64,000 nt of DNA from assembly GCF_001465595.2 (NCBI RefSeq), contig NZ_CP013481.2:4154001-4218000 (forward strand). The letters run 5' to 3'. The position numbers and the translations under genes were made by a program. The DNA comes from Pandoraea apista. Its GTDB lineage: Bacteria > Pseudomonadota > Gammaproteobacteria > Burkholderiales > Burkholderiaceae. This document shows, piece after piece, positions 9,301-18,520 of this stretch. The notes beneath the pieces are model-generated. The model did no database searches, was not told the DNA's origin, and saw nothing but the letters and a program-made list of their open reading frames with translations. Position 1 is the first letter of the stretch; each line of letters begins with the position of its first letter.

Positions 9301-10543
9301 CCGGGGCCGCCGTAGCACCGCTCGCCCCCGACGCCACCGGGGCCGTCGCAGCCGTCGCGGCAATCTTCTCGCGACGCAACTCGCCGCTACCGGTGAGCAG
9401 CGCGCGGCCCGCGAGCTTCAATTCAATGCCGGTCAGGGCCTGACGCGTTGCATCGAGCAACACCTGCGTGCGAAGACTCTCGACGGGCAACCCGCCGGCA
9501 TCGATAGCGCCAGGCTTGGCATTGACGACGGACACCGGCCCCAGCACTCGGAATGCCTTCGCCCCGGGTTCCGGCCGCAAGTCGGCTTGTACGGCCAGAT
9601 CCGCCTCTGGCGCGCCGGCGGCGAAATCTCGCGGATTCAAGTGATCCAGTGCGATCCGCGCGCGAGAGAGCGGCACCGGGCCAAAGGGCGACGCCGCGAT
9701 ATGTGCCGTGCCGTTCAGCTTTTCGCCGCTCGCGCTCAGATCGATGACAAGTGCGTCGAGCGAGCCGGACAGATTGGCCTCCAACGCCACGGGAATATCG
9801 CCCGCCCTGGCCTGCAATCCAACGTTGCCGCCGAGCGCGAACGGACGCCGTCCGTTCAATTGCAGGTTCGCCTGCGCCTCGCCGTAGGGCGTGCCGACGT
9901 GTTCGATCTGAACGGTGTGTTGCGTACCATCGCTGCGCGCGGAGACCCGAATGTCGTCGAGTACCAGCGCGGGAGACGCCAACGTGAGCCGGCCAACGCG
10001 AACGTCGTTCAGCGTCAGCCCGAGCGGCAGGCGCAGGCTCGAAGGCATCGTCGTCGGCGTGTTCGATGGCGGCGACGGCGCAAACGCCAGCGCCACCTCG
10101 CCCGCGTGCAACTTGTCGACGGTGAAATGCAGCGGGCTCAGGCCCAACGCCCAGCGACTCTCAAGACGGCTTACGGTAATGCGCGTCGCGCCGTCGAGAT
10201 AGCGCACATCGTTCACCGTGAAGCCCCGCGCGAAGCTGCCGCTGCGCCATTCGCCCGAGAGCTTGCCGCCAAGCGTCGACACGGCGGTTTGCCACAACCA
10301 GCGGCTGCCCCGCTCGCTCGACATTGCCCAGAGCAGCGCGCCGAGCGCCAACGCCAGGATCAGCAGCAGCGTCAGCACAATGCCCGCCAGCATGCGTCCC
10401 CAACGCCGGCGCGGAGGGGGCGATGGCGGGGGCGGCGCGGTGGGGGGAGACGGCGGCGGCAGTGCTGGCGTATCGCCGGGCGTCGCACTCGCAATGCTCA
10501 CAGTGCTCGGAGGATTCTGAGGATTCGGGGGCATCGTCATCAT
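6350..10543 (-). CDS. tamB: Translocation and assembly module protein TamB
   Basis: A 1397-residue AsmA-like inner-membrane-anchored periplasmic protein. With TamA it forms the TAM complex, implicated in outer-membrane protein insertion and lipid transport. A Pro-rich cytosolic start precedes an RRRWGRM basic patch and one membrane helix (IVLTLLLILALALGALLWAM). A long beta-rich repeat region follows, and the C-terminal DUF490 domain ends in LRTGSLSGFDVLFNRRFD; its terminal Phe-Asp region is typical. The start ATG at 10543 overlaps the tamA stop in TGATG, showing translational coupling. A 9-base tandem repeat near residue 420 encodes a Ser/Val/Thr stretch. The open frame extends to 11098 but is antisense-like noise there. 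Confidence 0.95.
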   Translation of the reverse strand: MMTMPPNPQNPPSTVSIASATPGDTPALPPPSPPTAPPPPSPPPRRRWGRMLAGIVLTLLLILALALGALLWAMSSERGSRWLWQTAVSTLGGKLSGEWRSGSFARGFTVNDVRYLDGATRITVSRLESRWALGLSPLHFTVDKLHAGEVALAFAPSPPSNTPTTMPSSLRLPLGLTLNDVRVGRLTLASPALVLDDIRVSARSDGTQHTVQIEHVGTPYGEAQANLQLNGRRPFALGGNVGLQARAGDIPVALEANLSGSLDALVIDLSASGEKLNGTAHIAASPFGPVPLSRARIALDHLNPRDFAAGAPEADLAVQADLRPEPGAKAFRVLGPVSVVNAKPGAIDAGGLPVESLRTQVLLDATRQALTGIELKLAGRALLTGSGELRREKIAATAATAPVASGASGATAAPVATSVTSVTSETSDTEATVGGFAFTMRDLDLRALYGKLPATKLAGPLDIKLDAAGQRIVLDWRDTARRVQADVGLDARGTTIHTFSLDAGNGKVAATGVLENGGTGAYQAQIKLSRFDPAAWYDLYGPQKRGAKTPQASVTGQFDAQGTLRPAFGLSLKFALQDSVYADLPMSGAGTVRLAGSRLLPSDANLLVAGNKVALRGNFGAPGDKMAVNIDAPSLDKLGFGLAGRLQLDGQVSGTIERPAVVATLAADKLVFGAQTLEHLSGKVDVSGGLPGAASDRLNVTLDGRGFTSDVARLDNLSVVLAGTRGAHTLHLKTAGKLREAPLDMTLDAAGAVTDTRGKPGWRGTIQTLENRGVPKLHLAAPWQVEASAERVHLGAARLVTGAGELSLANFDYGDGQLKTAGTIDTLDVAQVLRVVQSFTGEPSPVESDLVLDGKWDVRVGQRADGFVEMVRRRGDVTLRRGGLNESVKVTVTGIPGLSPEKGGVGARVPLGISELRTRIDLSGQTASTTVKAVSSLIGTVDADVKTGLHVQGGIPNVPDDAPLTGRIAAVIPDLSKFETLAGAQFAFKGRANLQVTLAGTVAKPRPTGELTADDLSVQMFDTGVSIKNGRVRIALTPTEIVLRDVVVTGGGGGTAKAAGNIRLDTPEPTLGITLTADKLQLFAAPDRQLSLSGEAKAAGSGDAMSVTGKFTVDRARFALPPTSAPKLGDDVVVVRGGAQSRVKPVDPKEEAARISAKPASRFSPHINVEVDLGRDFRFVGAGADLLLRGSMRVQSDPLSPMRATGTITVAEGTYEAFDRKLAIERGQINFVGPLDNPDIYIQAMRRNQEVAAGVLVTGTVRQPRVSLVSEPNVSDEEKLSWLMFGHGPDGAGLGQRQAMAGAATALLGATGGKRIIKDLGIDEFSIGTSDSGLSDDEQVVKVGKAISDNFALGYEQSLTSAASIVKITWQVSRRWQLVLRTGSLSGFDVLFNRRFD
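9264..9299. repeat. 9-bp tandem repeat inside tamB
   Basis: Four head-to-tail units of GACGTTACC with single-base variants (GACGTTTCC, GACGTTACC twice, GACGTTGCC). Being a multiple of three it keeps the tamB frame and encodes a Val-Thr-Ser type linker. Confidence 0.8.
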
Positions 10544-12351
10544 CAGAATGCCACCCCCAGCGAAATGGCCGGGCGGAAGCGCCGGTCGTGCACGCCGTAA
10601 CCAAGGTCGAGATTCACCGGCCCGACCGGGCTGCGCCAGCGTACCCCGAAGCCCACACCGTGATACAGCGGCGTGGGGTGCCGATAGTCGTCGGTGGCCG
10701 TGCCGACGTCCCAGAACACGGCCCCGCCCCAGTCGCGCGTGACCCAGCGCTGGTATTCGAGGCTTGCCGTACCGAGGTATTTCGTTGGGAATGTGGTGCC
10801 GTTCTGCTGACGGCCGATGCTCTGATACGTGTACCCGCGAATCGACGACGTGCCGCCCGCGAAGAACAGCAGCGACGACGGAATGCGGTTGCTGTTGCCG
10901 TTCGTGAGGACAGCGCCAAGTTCCAGACGTGCGATCACGAGATCGCGTTGTCCGACGGGAAAGTACTGACGAATACGGCCATACAAACGCGCAAAACTCT
11001 GATCGGTGAGCAAAGGCTTTGCGGCGAAACCAATTTGCGTGTTGATGATGTTGCCCTTGCGCGGAAAGATCAGGTCGTCTACGTCGCGACGATTCCATGA
11101 AAACGCCGGCACGAGCGCCTTGTTGAGGAATCGCTGGCCGCCGTCCGGCCGCTCGTCGGTGCGGTAGAAGTCGAGCGTATAAGCCCAGTCATAGCGCTCG
11201 CGCGAGCGGGCGCGCTTGATGCCGATTTGCGTCGAGCGCTGATCGAGGCCATTCAGGTAGGTGCGGTCGAACGATCCGCGCAGACTGTTGGTATATGCCG
11301 AGGTATCGGGCGGCATGCCGATTTCGGCGTAACCGCCCTGGCGGTACTGCTCCAGACGCGCCTGCGAGTCGAAGGTCCAGGCCCGGCCGAACAGGTTGTA
11401 GTACGAATACCGGCCGTTGACGCTCGCCCCCGTATCCGTCGTATAACCCACCCCGCTCTGCACGCGTTGCACCGGAAACTCGCGCACTTTCACTTCGATC
11501 GGTGCGTTCTCGGCCATCGCGGGGTCTTCCGTCACCGAAATGATGACGTTCGAAAAATACGGCGTGGCCTGAATCTGGCGTTGTAGTTCCTGCAAGCGGT
11601 CGGCGTCGAACGGCTCGCCCACGGACAGCGGATTGACGTTGCGGATGATCTGCTCGGGATAGCGACGGGTCCCGGTGATGATGAGCGGGCCCAGCGTGAA
11701 CGGCGGCCCGCTTTCATAGGTCGCCGCCAGCGACGCCGTGTCGCTGTCGGCATCGATCACCGCGCGCGAGAACGCCATCTTCGCCGCGTGATACCGCTTC
11801 TGTCCGAGCTGGAACAGCGTGTCGTTCTTCGCCTTGTCCCAATCGGCCTGACGAAACGGTGCGTCCACCGGCAGTTCCCACGCGCTGCGCAACTGCGCCA
11901 CGCGCTGCGGGTCCTGATCGACCACCGGGCCGTCGAATTTCAACGCCACTTCCTTGATATGCGTGCGCGGTCCCGAATCGACAGTGACGTGAACGTCGCG
12001 CTTGCCGTTGACGGTGGCGACGTCCACATGCGTGACCGGCGAGAAATAGCCTTCCGTCGACGTCAGTTCCTGTATCTGCTCCCCCACCGTGGCGACCAGG
12101 TGCTCGAACTGCGCCTCGCCAATATCGTCGCGCTCGGCATAGCGCACAAGGTCGAGATTATCCTTGAGCAGCTTGGCCAGACCGTTGGGGGCGTCGACAC
12201 GAACACGATAGTCGGCCTGCGCCGCGCCCGGCCCCAGCAAGCCACAGGTCAGCACGGCCAGGCTCAGGAGTGCGGCAGGTAGGGTGCGCAAAGGGCGCAC
12301 GCCGAGGCGACGAGAAACGTCGTAACGGGGTTTGATCTGCGAGACGGTCAA
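10543..12351 (-). CDS. tamA: Autotransporter assembly factor TamA (Omp85 family)
   Basis: An Omp85-type outer-membrane beta-barrel with N-terminal POTRA domains, partner of TamB. A signal peptide (LRTLPAALLSLAVLTCGLLGPGAAQA) precedes about three POTRA repeats: VRVDAPNGLAKLLKDNL..., THIKEVALKFDGPV..., FTLGPLIITGTRRYPEQII.... The C-terminal barrel carries SSIRGYTYQSIGRQ, the conserved L6-type RGY motif, and ends in a terminal Phe (AISLGVAF). The start is uncertain. No ATG fits between 12352 and the signal peptide. A TTG at 12349-12351 preceded by AGGAAGG gives 602 residues; an ATG at 12444 would add 31 unlikely residues. Confidence 0.92.
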   Translation of the reverse strand: MTVSQIKPRYDVSRRLGVRPLRTLPAALLSLAVLTCGLLGPGAAQADYRVRVDAPNGLAKLLKDNLDLVRYAERDDIGEAQFEHLVATVGEQIQELTSTEGYFSPVTHVDVATVNGKRDVHVTVDSGPRTHIKEVALKFDGPVVDQDPQRVAQLRSAWELPVDAPFRQADWDKAKNDTLFQLGQKRYHAAKMAFSRAVIDADSDTASLAATYESGPPFTLGPLIITGTRRYPEQIIRNVNPLSVGEPFDADRLQELQRQIQATPYFSNVIISVTEDPAMAENAPIEVKVREFPVQRVQSGVGYTTDTGASVNGRYSYYNLFGRAWTFDSQARLEQYRQGGYAEIGMPPDTSAYTNSLRGSFDRTYLNGLDQRSTQIGIKRARSRERYDWAYTLDFYRTDERPDGGQRFLNKALVPAFSWNRRDVDDLIFPRKGNIINTQIGFAAKPLLTDQSFARLYGRIRQYFPVGQRDLVIARLELGAVLTNGNSNRIPSSLLFFAGGTSSIRGYTYQSIGRQQNGTTFPTKYLGTASLEYQRWVTRDWGGAVFWDVGTATDDYRHPTPLYHGVGFGVRWRSPVGPVNLDLGYGVHDRRFRPAISLGVAF

Positions 12352-12553
12352 AACCTTCCTTGGAATCTTAAATGCCGCCGCGGGTTGTCCCGCGTGCGGT
12401 TCAGGGTGCCCAATCGAACAACAATACTGGCAAGCATCGCACAACGACGTAACGTGCGACGCGGAGATGAGCCGTATTTGACCATATCCCCACGGCGGAT
12501 TTCACTCGCGTATCCCAATTCAGCCAAAAAGGCGAACCATAACGCGTTTGCGG

Positions 12554-12559
12554 TAGAAT
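12554..12559 (+). promoter_or_regulatory. Putative -10 element (TAGAAT) ahead of the DUF3460 gene
   Basis: TAGAAT lies 60 bases before the DUF3460 ATG in the gap divergent from tamA. No good -35 partner is visible at 17 bases. Confidence 0.35.
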
Positions 12560-12619
12560 CTGCGTCGATTGGTGCCATTGCGATGGCGCCGCTTTTGCCT
12601 ATTTTTCAAGCATTCGACC

Positions 12620-12802
12620 ATGTACGAGTCCGACATCACCCAATTCATCAAGCAATTGAAGTCCGAGAAGCCGGCGCTGGAAGCCGAGCAACGTCAGGGC
12701 CGCTCGCTGCTGTGGGACAAGCAGCCGATCGATATGGAAGAGCGCCGCCGCGCCCAGCAATCGCGCGTGGCCCAGCAGCCGTACGTCTACCAAAGCGAGT
12801 AA
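12620..12802 (+). CDS. DUF3460 family protein
   Basis: A 60-residue soluble protein, MYESDITQFIKQLKSEKP..., matching the short DUF3460 family of betaproteobacteria. It is charged, with no signal peptide or membrane segment. The conserved LLWDKQPID core and a QPYVYQSE tail are visible. The open frame extends upstream to 12569, but the family start is the ATG at 12620. It is 28 bases ahead of scpA and probably shares its transcript. Function unknown. Confidence 0.85.
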   Translation: MYESDITQFIKQLKSEKPALEAEQRQGRSLLWDKQPIDMEERRRAQQSRVAQQPYVYQSE

Positions 12803-12830
12803 GTCGCCGCCTCTCGCGCCGAGTGCTGCA

Positions 12831-13970
12831 TTGAATCCGAGTCCGCCCGACGATCCGTCGCACACCCCCGAGCCGATCCCCGAGATCGCGCCGGTGTCTG
12901 CGCACGTCGATGCCGCGCCGGATGACGGCCAGAATGGCGATACTAACGAGGCGTCAGCCGCCGCAAGGGAATCCAACGAGGGCGACAAATCGGCTGAATC
13001 GGCTGAATCGGCTGAATCTGCTGAATCTGCTGAATCTGCCGCGTCGGCCGCGCCCGCCGGATCGGCGGCCGGTGTCACGCGCCCGGGGACATCGGAGGCG
13101 CATCCGATCAAGCCCCATCCCGTTGCCGTCACGACAACGGAGCTGCCCGCACCACAGAGCGGGCAGGACACTACGCCGGACATCGTCGACGGTGTGGCGC
13201 GTGCGCGCCTGTATGGCGAACCGCTCTTCGCGCTGCCGACCGATCTGTACATCCCGCCCGACGCGCTGGAGATCTTCCTCGAAGCCTTCGAGGGCCCGCT
13301 CGACTTGTTGCTGTATCTGATCCGAAAGCAGAACTTCAACGTGCTCGACATTCCGATGGCGCAGGTCACGAAGCAATACCTGCTCTACGTCGAACAGATC
13401 CGCCGGACCAATCTCGAACTCGCGTCCGAGTATCTGCTCATGGCGGCGATGCTCATCGAGATCAAGTCGCGCATGCTGTTGCCGGTCAAGAAGGCCGACA
13501 CGGGCGAAGAAGCCGAAGATCCACGCGCAGAACTCGTGCGCCGCCTGCTTGAGTACGAGCAGATGAAGCTTGCCGCGCAAAAGCTCGACACGCTGCCGGT
13601 GCTGGGCCGCGACTTCCTGCGCTCGCAGGTGTATATCGAGCAGAGCCTCCAGCCGCGCTTTCCCGATGTCGACGCCGAAGATCTGCGCGCCGCGTGGGCC
13701 GAAGTGCTGCGCCGGGCCAAGCTCGTACAGCATCACAAGATCTCGCGCGAGGAACTGTCCGTGCGCGAGCACATGAGTCAGATCCTGAGGCGTCTCCAAG
13801 GGGCGCGCTTCATGGAATTCACCGAACTCTTCGACGTCACGCGCGGCGTGCCCGTTGTCGTGGTCAATTTCATCGCCATGCTCGAACTCTCGCGCGAATC
13901 GCTGCTGGAGATCACTCAGGCCGAGCCGTTTGCGCCGATCTATGTCCGCCTGACCTATTCCCCCAACTGA
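12831..13970 (+). CDS. scpA: Segregation and condensation protein A
   Basis: Kleisin subunit of the bacterial SMC-ScpAB condensin. The ScpA domain begins near residue 140 (LEIFLEAFEGPLDLLLYLIRKQNFNVLDIPMAQVTKQYL) and ends with the winged-helix C-terminus (MEFTELFDVTRGVPVVVVNFIAMLELSRESLL). The protein, 379 residues if started at the TTG at 12831, has an unusually long acidic low-complexity N-terminus with five Ser-Ala-Glu units encoded by a 9-base tandem repeat. No strong ribosome site is visible before the TTG, so the true start is uncertain. No scpB or smc lies in the window. Confidence 0.9.
   Translation: MNPSPPDDPSHTPEPIPEIAPVSAHVDAAPDDGQNGDTNEASAAARESNEGDKSAESAESAESAESAESAASAAPAGSAAGVTRPGTSEAHPIKPHPVAVTTTELPAPQSGQDTTPDIVDGVARARLYGEPLFALPTDLYIPPDALEIFLEAFEGPLDLLLYLIRKQNFNVLDIPMAQVTKQYLLYVEQIRRTNLELASEYLLMAAMLIEIKSRMLLPVKKADTGEEAEDPRAELVRRLLEYEQMKLAAQKLDTLPVLGRDFLRSQVYIEQSLQPRFPDVDAEDLRAAWAEVLRRAKLVQHHKISREELSVREHMSQILRRLQGARFMEFTELFDVTRGVPVVVVNFIAMLELSRESLLEITQAEPFAPIYVRLTYSPN
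12990..13034. repeat. 9-bp tandem repeat in scpA
   Basis: Five consecutive 9-base units, TCGGCTGAA three times then TCTGCTGAA twice, encoding repeated Ser-Ala-Glu. Copy number is likely to vary between strains by slippage without shifting the frame. Confidence 0.85.
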
Positions 13971-14045
13971 GCGCCAGTCATTCCTCGCGGCCGAGGGAGT
14001 CCGTTGGACCAGCGCGGTTTTGCGCACGCCCAATGAGATTTCCTC

Positions 14046-14051
14046 TACAAT
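14046..14051 (+). promoter_or_regulatory. Putative -10 element of panC (TACAAT)
   Basis: TACAAT lies 89 bases before the panC ATG. A TTGCGC at 14020-14025 is too far (20 bases) to be a good -35. Confidence 0.3.
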
Positions 14052-14089
14052 CCCCCGGACATTTTGGCGGCCACGCCCTTGCCAGATAA

Positions 14090-14977
<888 letters not shown>

Positions 14978-15104
14978 GCGCCGGGTACATGACGCACGGT
15001 CGAACGACCGGCGCCGTGTGCTCCCGACGCAAGCCGCGCGTGCCGGTTGCACGCGCATCTTTCGTCGCGCCGCTCGCGCGACACCGCAACACAAGAGGCA
15101 AGCC

Positions 15105-15527
15105 ATGTACCGCACCATGCTCAAGTCGAAGATCCATCGCGCCACCGTAACGCATTGCGAATTGCATTACGAAGGCTCGTGCGCGATCGACGAAAACCTG
15201 CTCGAAGCCTCGGGCCTTGTCGAAAATGAGCAAATCGACATTTTCAACGTCAACAACGGCGAGCGCTTCACCACCTATGCCATTCGCGGCGAACGTGGCA
15301 GCGGCATGATCTCGCTCAATGGTGCAGCCGCGCGCCGCGCGCAGTTGGGCGACATCGTCATCATCGTGTCGTATGCCCAGGTCGAGGAAAAGGAAGTGCT
15401 GGCCGGCTTCAAGCCGAAGCTGGTGTTCGTCGACGACAAGAACGTGCAAAAGGGCGAGCGCGATCACGTGCCGCTGCAAGCGTGGGAAGACACCCGCGCC
15501 TTCGAGGCTGCGCAGGCCGCCAAGTAA
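15105..15527 (+). CDS. panD: Aspartate 1-decarboxylase proenzyme
   Basis: A pyruvoyl-dependent enzyme that makes beta-alanine from aspartate for pantothenate. The Gly24-Ser25 self-cleavage site is in YEGSCAID, and the catalytic Lys9 and Tyr58-type residues sit in the expected N-terminal half. At 140 residues it is a little longer than the usual 115-130 because of a C-terminal tail ([21 protein letters not shown]). The start ATG is preceded by AAGAGG. It ends 21 bases before a clear terminator. Confidence 0.96.
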   Translation: MYRTMLKSKIHRATVTHCELHYEGSCAIDENLLEASGLVENEQIDIFNVNNGERFTTYAIRGERGSGMISLNGAAARRAQLGDIVIIVSYAQVEEKEVLAGFKPKLVFVDDKNVQKGERDHVPLQAWEDTRAFEAAQAAK

Positions 15528-15548
15528 GGCAACGCTTCGACGCTAACG

Positions 15549-15574
15549 ACAAAGGGGCCCGCAGGCCCCTTTGT
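15549..15574 (+). terminator. Terminator after panD
   Basis: ACAAAGGGGCC and GGCCCCTTTGT pair perfectly around a CGCA loop (15549-15559, 15564-15574). The stem is A/T-flanked and can stop both panD and the convergent ParA-like gene. Confidence 0.75.
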
Positions 15575-15605
15575 CTATTGATACACCGCCTCCCGGCGTG
15601 ATCGA

Positions 15606-16229
15606 TCACTTCGCCACGAATGCCGTGATGCCTTCCCATTGCGGCAAATCGCGTTCGACGCGCCCCGGCGCCACGTCCCACAGCGTGAGGCCGTGCGCGG
15701 CGAGCTGCACGTAGTTCTGCGTATTACGCAACATGCCGAGCACCGGCAGGCCCGCCTCTTCGCAGTATCGTGAGAGTTGATCGGCCGCACGCGTGCGGGC
15801 GTCGACGCGCATGCCGACCACGCCGATGCGCACATCCCCCTGACGTACGGCCTTCTCCTCGCCCAGTTTTTGCAGGAAGTCGCGCGTGGCGAGAATGTCG
15901 AAGATCGACGGCTGCAACGGTACCAGCACGTGATCGGCGAGCTTGAGAATCGCGTCGAGCCGCTTGCCGTGAAGGCCGGCCGGCGTATCGAGCACCGCAT
16001 GGGTCGTGCCCTTGGGAGGACGTGCGACGTCGTTGTGATCGACTTCCCAGGTGCCAATCGCGCGCAGCGCTGGCGGGCGCAGACCCAGCCAGGCACGCGA
16101 GGACTGCTGCCGGTCGGTGTCGCCGAGCATCACCGCATGGCCCTGTGCCGCCAGATACCCGGCCAAATTCGTTGCCAGCGTGCTCTTGCCCACGCCACCC
16201 TTTGGATTCGCCACCACGATCACCGGCAT
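15606..16229 (-). CDS. Orphan ParA/MinD-like ATPase
   Basis: 207 residues. A deviant Walker A ([16 protein letters not shown], residues 9-24) stands at the very N-terminus, followed by VMLGDTDRQQSS (Walker A') and AVLDTPAGL (Walker B), with no N-terminal DNA-binding domain. This is the short ParA type used to position plasmids, protein clusters or chemotaxis arrays. No parB or other partner gene is adjacent: panD is convergent on one side, and cobQ is upstream on the same strand after a 184-base repeat-bearing gap. The cargo is therefore unknown. Confidence 0.85.
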   Translation of the reverse strand: MPVIVVANPKGGVGKSTLATNLAGYLAAQGHAVMLGDTDRQQSSRAWLGLRPPALRAIGTWEVDHNDVARPPKGTTHAVLDTPAGLHGKRLDAILKLADHVLVPLQPSIFDILATRDFLQKLGEEKAVRQGDVRIGVVGMRVDARTRAADQLSRYCEEAGLPVLGMLRNTQNYVQLAAHGLTLWDVAPGRVERDLPQWEGITAFVAK

Positions 16230-16291
16230 TGCAGACTCCCCGAGGTCGATTTGCCGCTCATCTTACAACGGTTGGATGGCAGCCTCATGTT

Positions 16292-16377
16292 CCGGCGGCC
16301 CCGGCGGCCCCGGCGGCCCCGGCAATCTCGACGGTCGCCGCAGCGCTGCCGTTCCGACAGTTCCGACGGTTCCGCCT
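16292..16377. repeat. Two adjacent 9-bp tandem arrays between parA-like gene and cobQ
   Basis: CCGGCGGCC is repeated three times at 16292-16318 plus a partial unit. GTTCCGACA, GTTCCGACG and GTTCCGCCT follow at 16351-16377. On the minus strand one frame reads Gly-Pro-Pro repeats, but no credible gene start supports a protein. Confidence 0.75.
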
Positions 16378-16413
16378 ATCTTGTCTATCCCATCGATCCC
16401 CAGCGCACGACCG

Positions 16414-17922
16414 TTAGCGCAGGCAAGCCCACACGCGCGGAAGATCAAGATGCGCGGCAAACGAATCCGCCAGCCGGTCGAGCGAGGCCTCGCGCAATGC
16501 GTTGTAGTCCTGCGCCTCGAAATCGCGGGCACCGGCCCATGTCAGCAGCGCGTGTAACGCCTGCGGCGTATCGAACAGTCCATGCAAATAGGTCCCCATG
16601 ACCTGATCGTCGGCCGAGCGCGCGCCATCGGCACGCTCGGTGCCCGCCTCGTTCAGCCAGACGGCGGGACGTCCGAGCGCCGCCCCGCTTGTCACGCCCA
16701 TGTGAATTTCGTACCCGGTCACCGGCGCGTCGCCAGCGCTCAGACGCCCCGCCACAACGCGAAGCTGCTTCTGCGCCTCCATCGTGGTCTCGAGATCCAG
16801 CCAGCCGAGTCCACCTGTCGTGCCTGCCTCGCCTTCCAGGCCCTGCGGGTCGTGAATCGCAGTCCCCAGCATCTGCAAGCCACCGCAGATCCCAAGCACT
16901 TTCCCCCCATAACGCAGGTGCCGTGCCATCGCCGTCGCCCAGCCCTGTGCACGAAGCCATGCCAGGTCGGCACGCACATGTTTGCTGCCGGGCAGGATCA
17001 CGAGGTCGCTCGCGGGCCACGACTCACCAGCGCTCACATAGCGAAAGTCGACTTGCGGATGCGCCCGCAACGCGTCGAAATCGGTGTGATTGCTGATGCG
17101 CGGCAACGCCGGCACCGCGACACGCAACCGCGTCTCGCCGCTGGCGGCCTTGTGCCGCTCGCCGGGCAGCATGTCTTCGCCGTCCAGATGCAGGCCGTGA
17201 AGATACGGCAGCACGCCCAGCACCGGAACCCCCGTGCGCGCCTCGATCCATTCAAGACCACTGGTGAGCAGCGACGGATCGCCGCGAAACCGGTTGATGA
17301 CGAAACCCTTGATGCGTGCGCGTTCGCTGTCCGACAGACACGCAAGGGTGCCCAGCAATTGCGCGAACACGCCACCCCGGTCGATATCGGCGACGAGCAG
17401 CACCGGCGCGTCGACCGCCTCGGCAAAGCCCATGTTTGCAATGTCGCGCGAGCGCAGATTCACCTCGGCCGGACTGCCCGCCCCCTCCACGAGTACGGTG
17501 TCGTAGCCTGTGCGCAAACGCTCGTAAGCGGCCAGCACGGCCGCCATCGCGCGCGGCTTGTACTCGTGATAGGCGCGCGCGTCGAGATCGGCCATGACCT
17601 TGCCGCCGATGATGACCTGTGCGCCCCGGTCGCTGCTCGGCTTGAGCAATACGGGGTTGAAGTCGGTGTGCGGCGCGACGCCGGCGGCCTGCGCCTGCAA
17701 CGCCTGCGCACGCCCGATCTCGCCGCCGTCGGCGGTCACGGCGCTATTGAGCGCCATGTTCTGCGGTTTGAACGGCGCGACGCGCACACCTTCTCGGTAT
17801 AGCAGGCGGCATAGTCCGGCGACCACCGTGCTCTTGCCCGCGTCCGAGGACGTCCCCTGAATCATCAGGGTGCCCCGGTAAGCGCGCGACGACGCGCCGA
17901 AATTGACAGGGATTTCACTCAT
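16414..17922 (-). CDS. cobQ: Cobyric acid synthase
   Basis: Glutamine-dependent amidation of adenosyl-cobyrinic a,c-diamide to adenosyl-cobyric acid in B12 synthesis. The 502-residue enzyme has an N-terminal dethiobiotin-synthetase-like ATPase ([41 protein letters not shown]) and a C-terminal class I glutamine amidotransferase with the nucleophile in [11 protein letters not shown]. The start MSEIPVNF at 17922 suits the family better than upstream alternatives. It faces cobU across only 40 bases; GATAAT ends 7 bases before the ATG, which may give a leaderless message. Confidence 0.95.
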   Translation of the reverse strand: MSEIPVNFGASSRAYRGTLMIQGTSSDAGKSTVVAGLCRLLYREGVRVAPFKPQNMALNSAVTADGGEIGRAQALQAQAAGVAPHTDFNPVLLKPSSDRGAQVIIGGKVMADLDARAYHEYKPRAMAAVLAAYERLRTGYDTVLVEGAGSPAEVNLRSRDIANMGFAEAVDAPVLLVADIDRGGVFAQLLGTLACLSDSERARIKGFVINRFRGDPSLLTSGLEWIEARTGVPVLGVLPYLHGLHLDGEDMLPGERHKAASGETRLRVAVPALPRISNHTDFDALRAHPQVDFRYVSAGESWPASDLVILPGSKHVRADLAWLRAQGWATAMARHLRYGGKVLGICGGLQMLGTAIHDPQGLEGEAGTTGGLGWLDLETTMEAQKQLRVVAGRLSAGDAPVTGYEIHMGVTSGAALGRPAVWLNEAGTERADGARSADDQVMGTYLHGLFDTPQALHALLTWAGARDFEAQDYNALREASLDRLADSFAAHLDLPRVWACLR

Positions 17923-17962
17923 GACGCGGATTATCGCATCGGGCGCTCGTACAATATCGCTC
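17923..17962. promoter_or_regulatory. 40-bp divergent promoter region of cobQ and cobU
   Basis: On the plus strand TACAAT (17950-17955) ends 7 bases before the cobU ATG. On the minus strand GATAAT (17935-17930) ends 7 bases before the cobQ ATG. No Shine-Dalgarno sequence fits in either direction, so both mRNAs may be leaderless. -35 matches are weak. Confidence 0.35.
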
Positions 17963-18514
17963 ATGAGTGCCCTCGACCTGACTTTCGTGCTGGGTGGCGC
18001 GCGCTCCGGCAAAAGCGCGTTCGCCGAACGTCTCGCCGGACAAAGCGGCCTGCCAGTCACTTACCTCGCCACCGCAGCCATGAGTGACGAGCCCGAGATG
18101 CACGCTCGCATTGCCCATCATCGCGCCAGTCGGCCGTCGCACTGGCCAACCGTGGAAGTCGGGCGCGACCTCGCTGGCGCGCTGCGCGACGTTGCCCGCG
18201 ACGGCCACTGCGTGCTGGTCGACTGCCTTCCCTTGTGGCTTGCCGGCTGGCTATGCCCTCCCGACGACCACCCCGACGGCCCTGCCAGCGACGCACAGTG
18301 GCACAACGTCGTCGAATCGTTGGCGCAGACACTGGGGTCACTGCCCGGCAAGATCGTGATCGTCAGCAATGAAATCGGGCTGGGCGTGATCCCCATGGGT
18401 TCACTCACGCGCCGCTACGTCGATGAACTCGGACGTCTGAACCAACGTGTGGCCGCGCTGGCCCCGCAAGTGCGCTTTGTCGTCGCCGGACTGCCGATGG
18501 CCGTCAAAGGATAA
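17963..18514 (+). CDS. cobU: Bifunctional adenosylcobinamide kinase / adenosylcobinamide-phosphate guanylyltransferase
   Basis: Phosphorylates adenosylcobinamide and then transfers GMP to give AdoCbi-GDP. It is called CobP in aerobic-pathway naming. The 183-residue protein has the P-loop [10 protein letters not shown] at about 9-18, the [11 protein letters not shown]alker-B-like region and the conserved [29 protein letters not shown]. The histidine that carries GMP is expected in [14 protein letters not shown] at 17963 is chosen from the family start. It is the first gene of cobU-cbiB-cobD, with 6 bases to cbiB. Confidence 0.95.
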   Translation: MSALDLTFVLGGARSGKSAFAERLAGQSGLPVTYLATAAMSDEPEMHARIAHHRASRPSHWPTVEVGRDLAGALRDVARDGHCVLVDCLPLWLAGWLCPPDDHPDGPASDAQWHNVVESLAQTLGSLPGKIVIVSNEIGLGVIPMGSLTRRYVDELGRLNQRVAALAPQVRFVVAGLPMAVKG

Positions 18515-18520
18515 CCGTCG

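Noticed and set aside
8891..10600. A 569-codon open frame antisense to tamB
   Set aside because: Arg-rich composition and complete overlap with TamB mark it as an artefact of codon bias.
16263..16532. A minus-strand frame with Gly-Pro-Pro repeats that looks collagen-like
   Set aside because: The Gly-Pro-Pro part comes from a 9-base DNA repeat in the gap, the start lies inside cobQ in another frame and there is no ribosome site.
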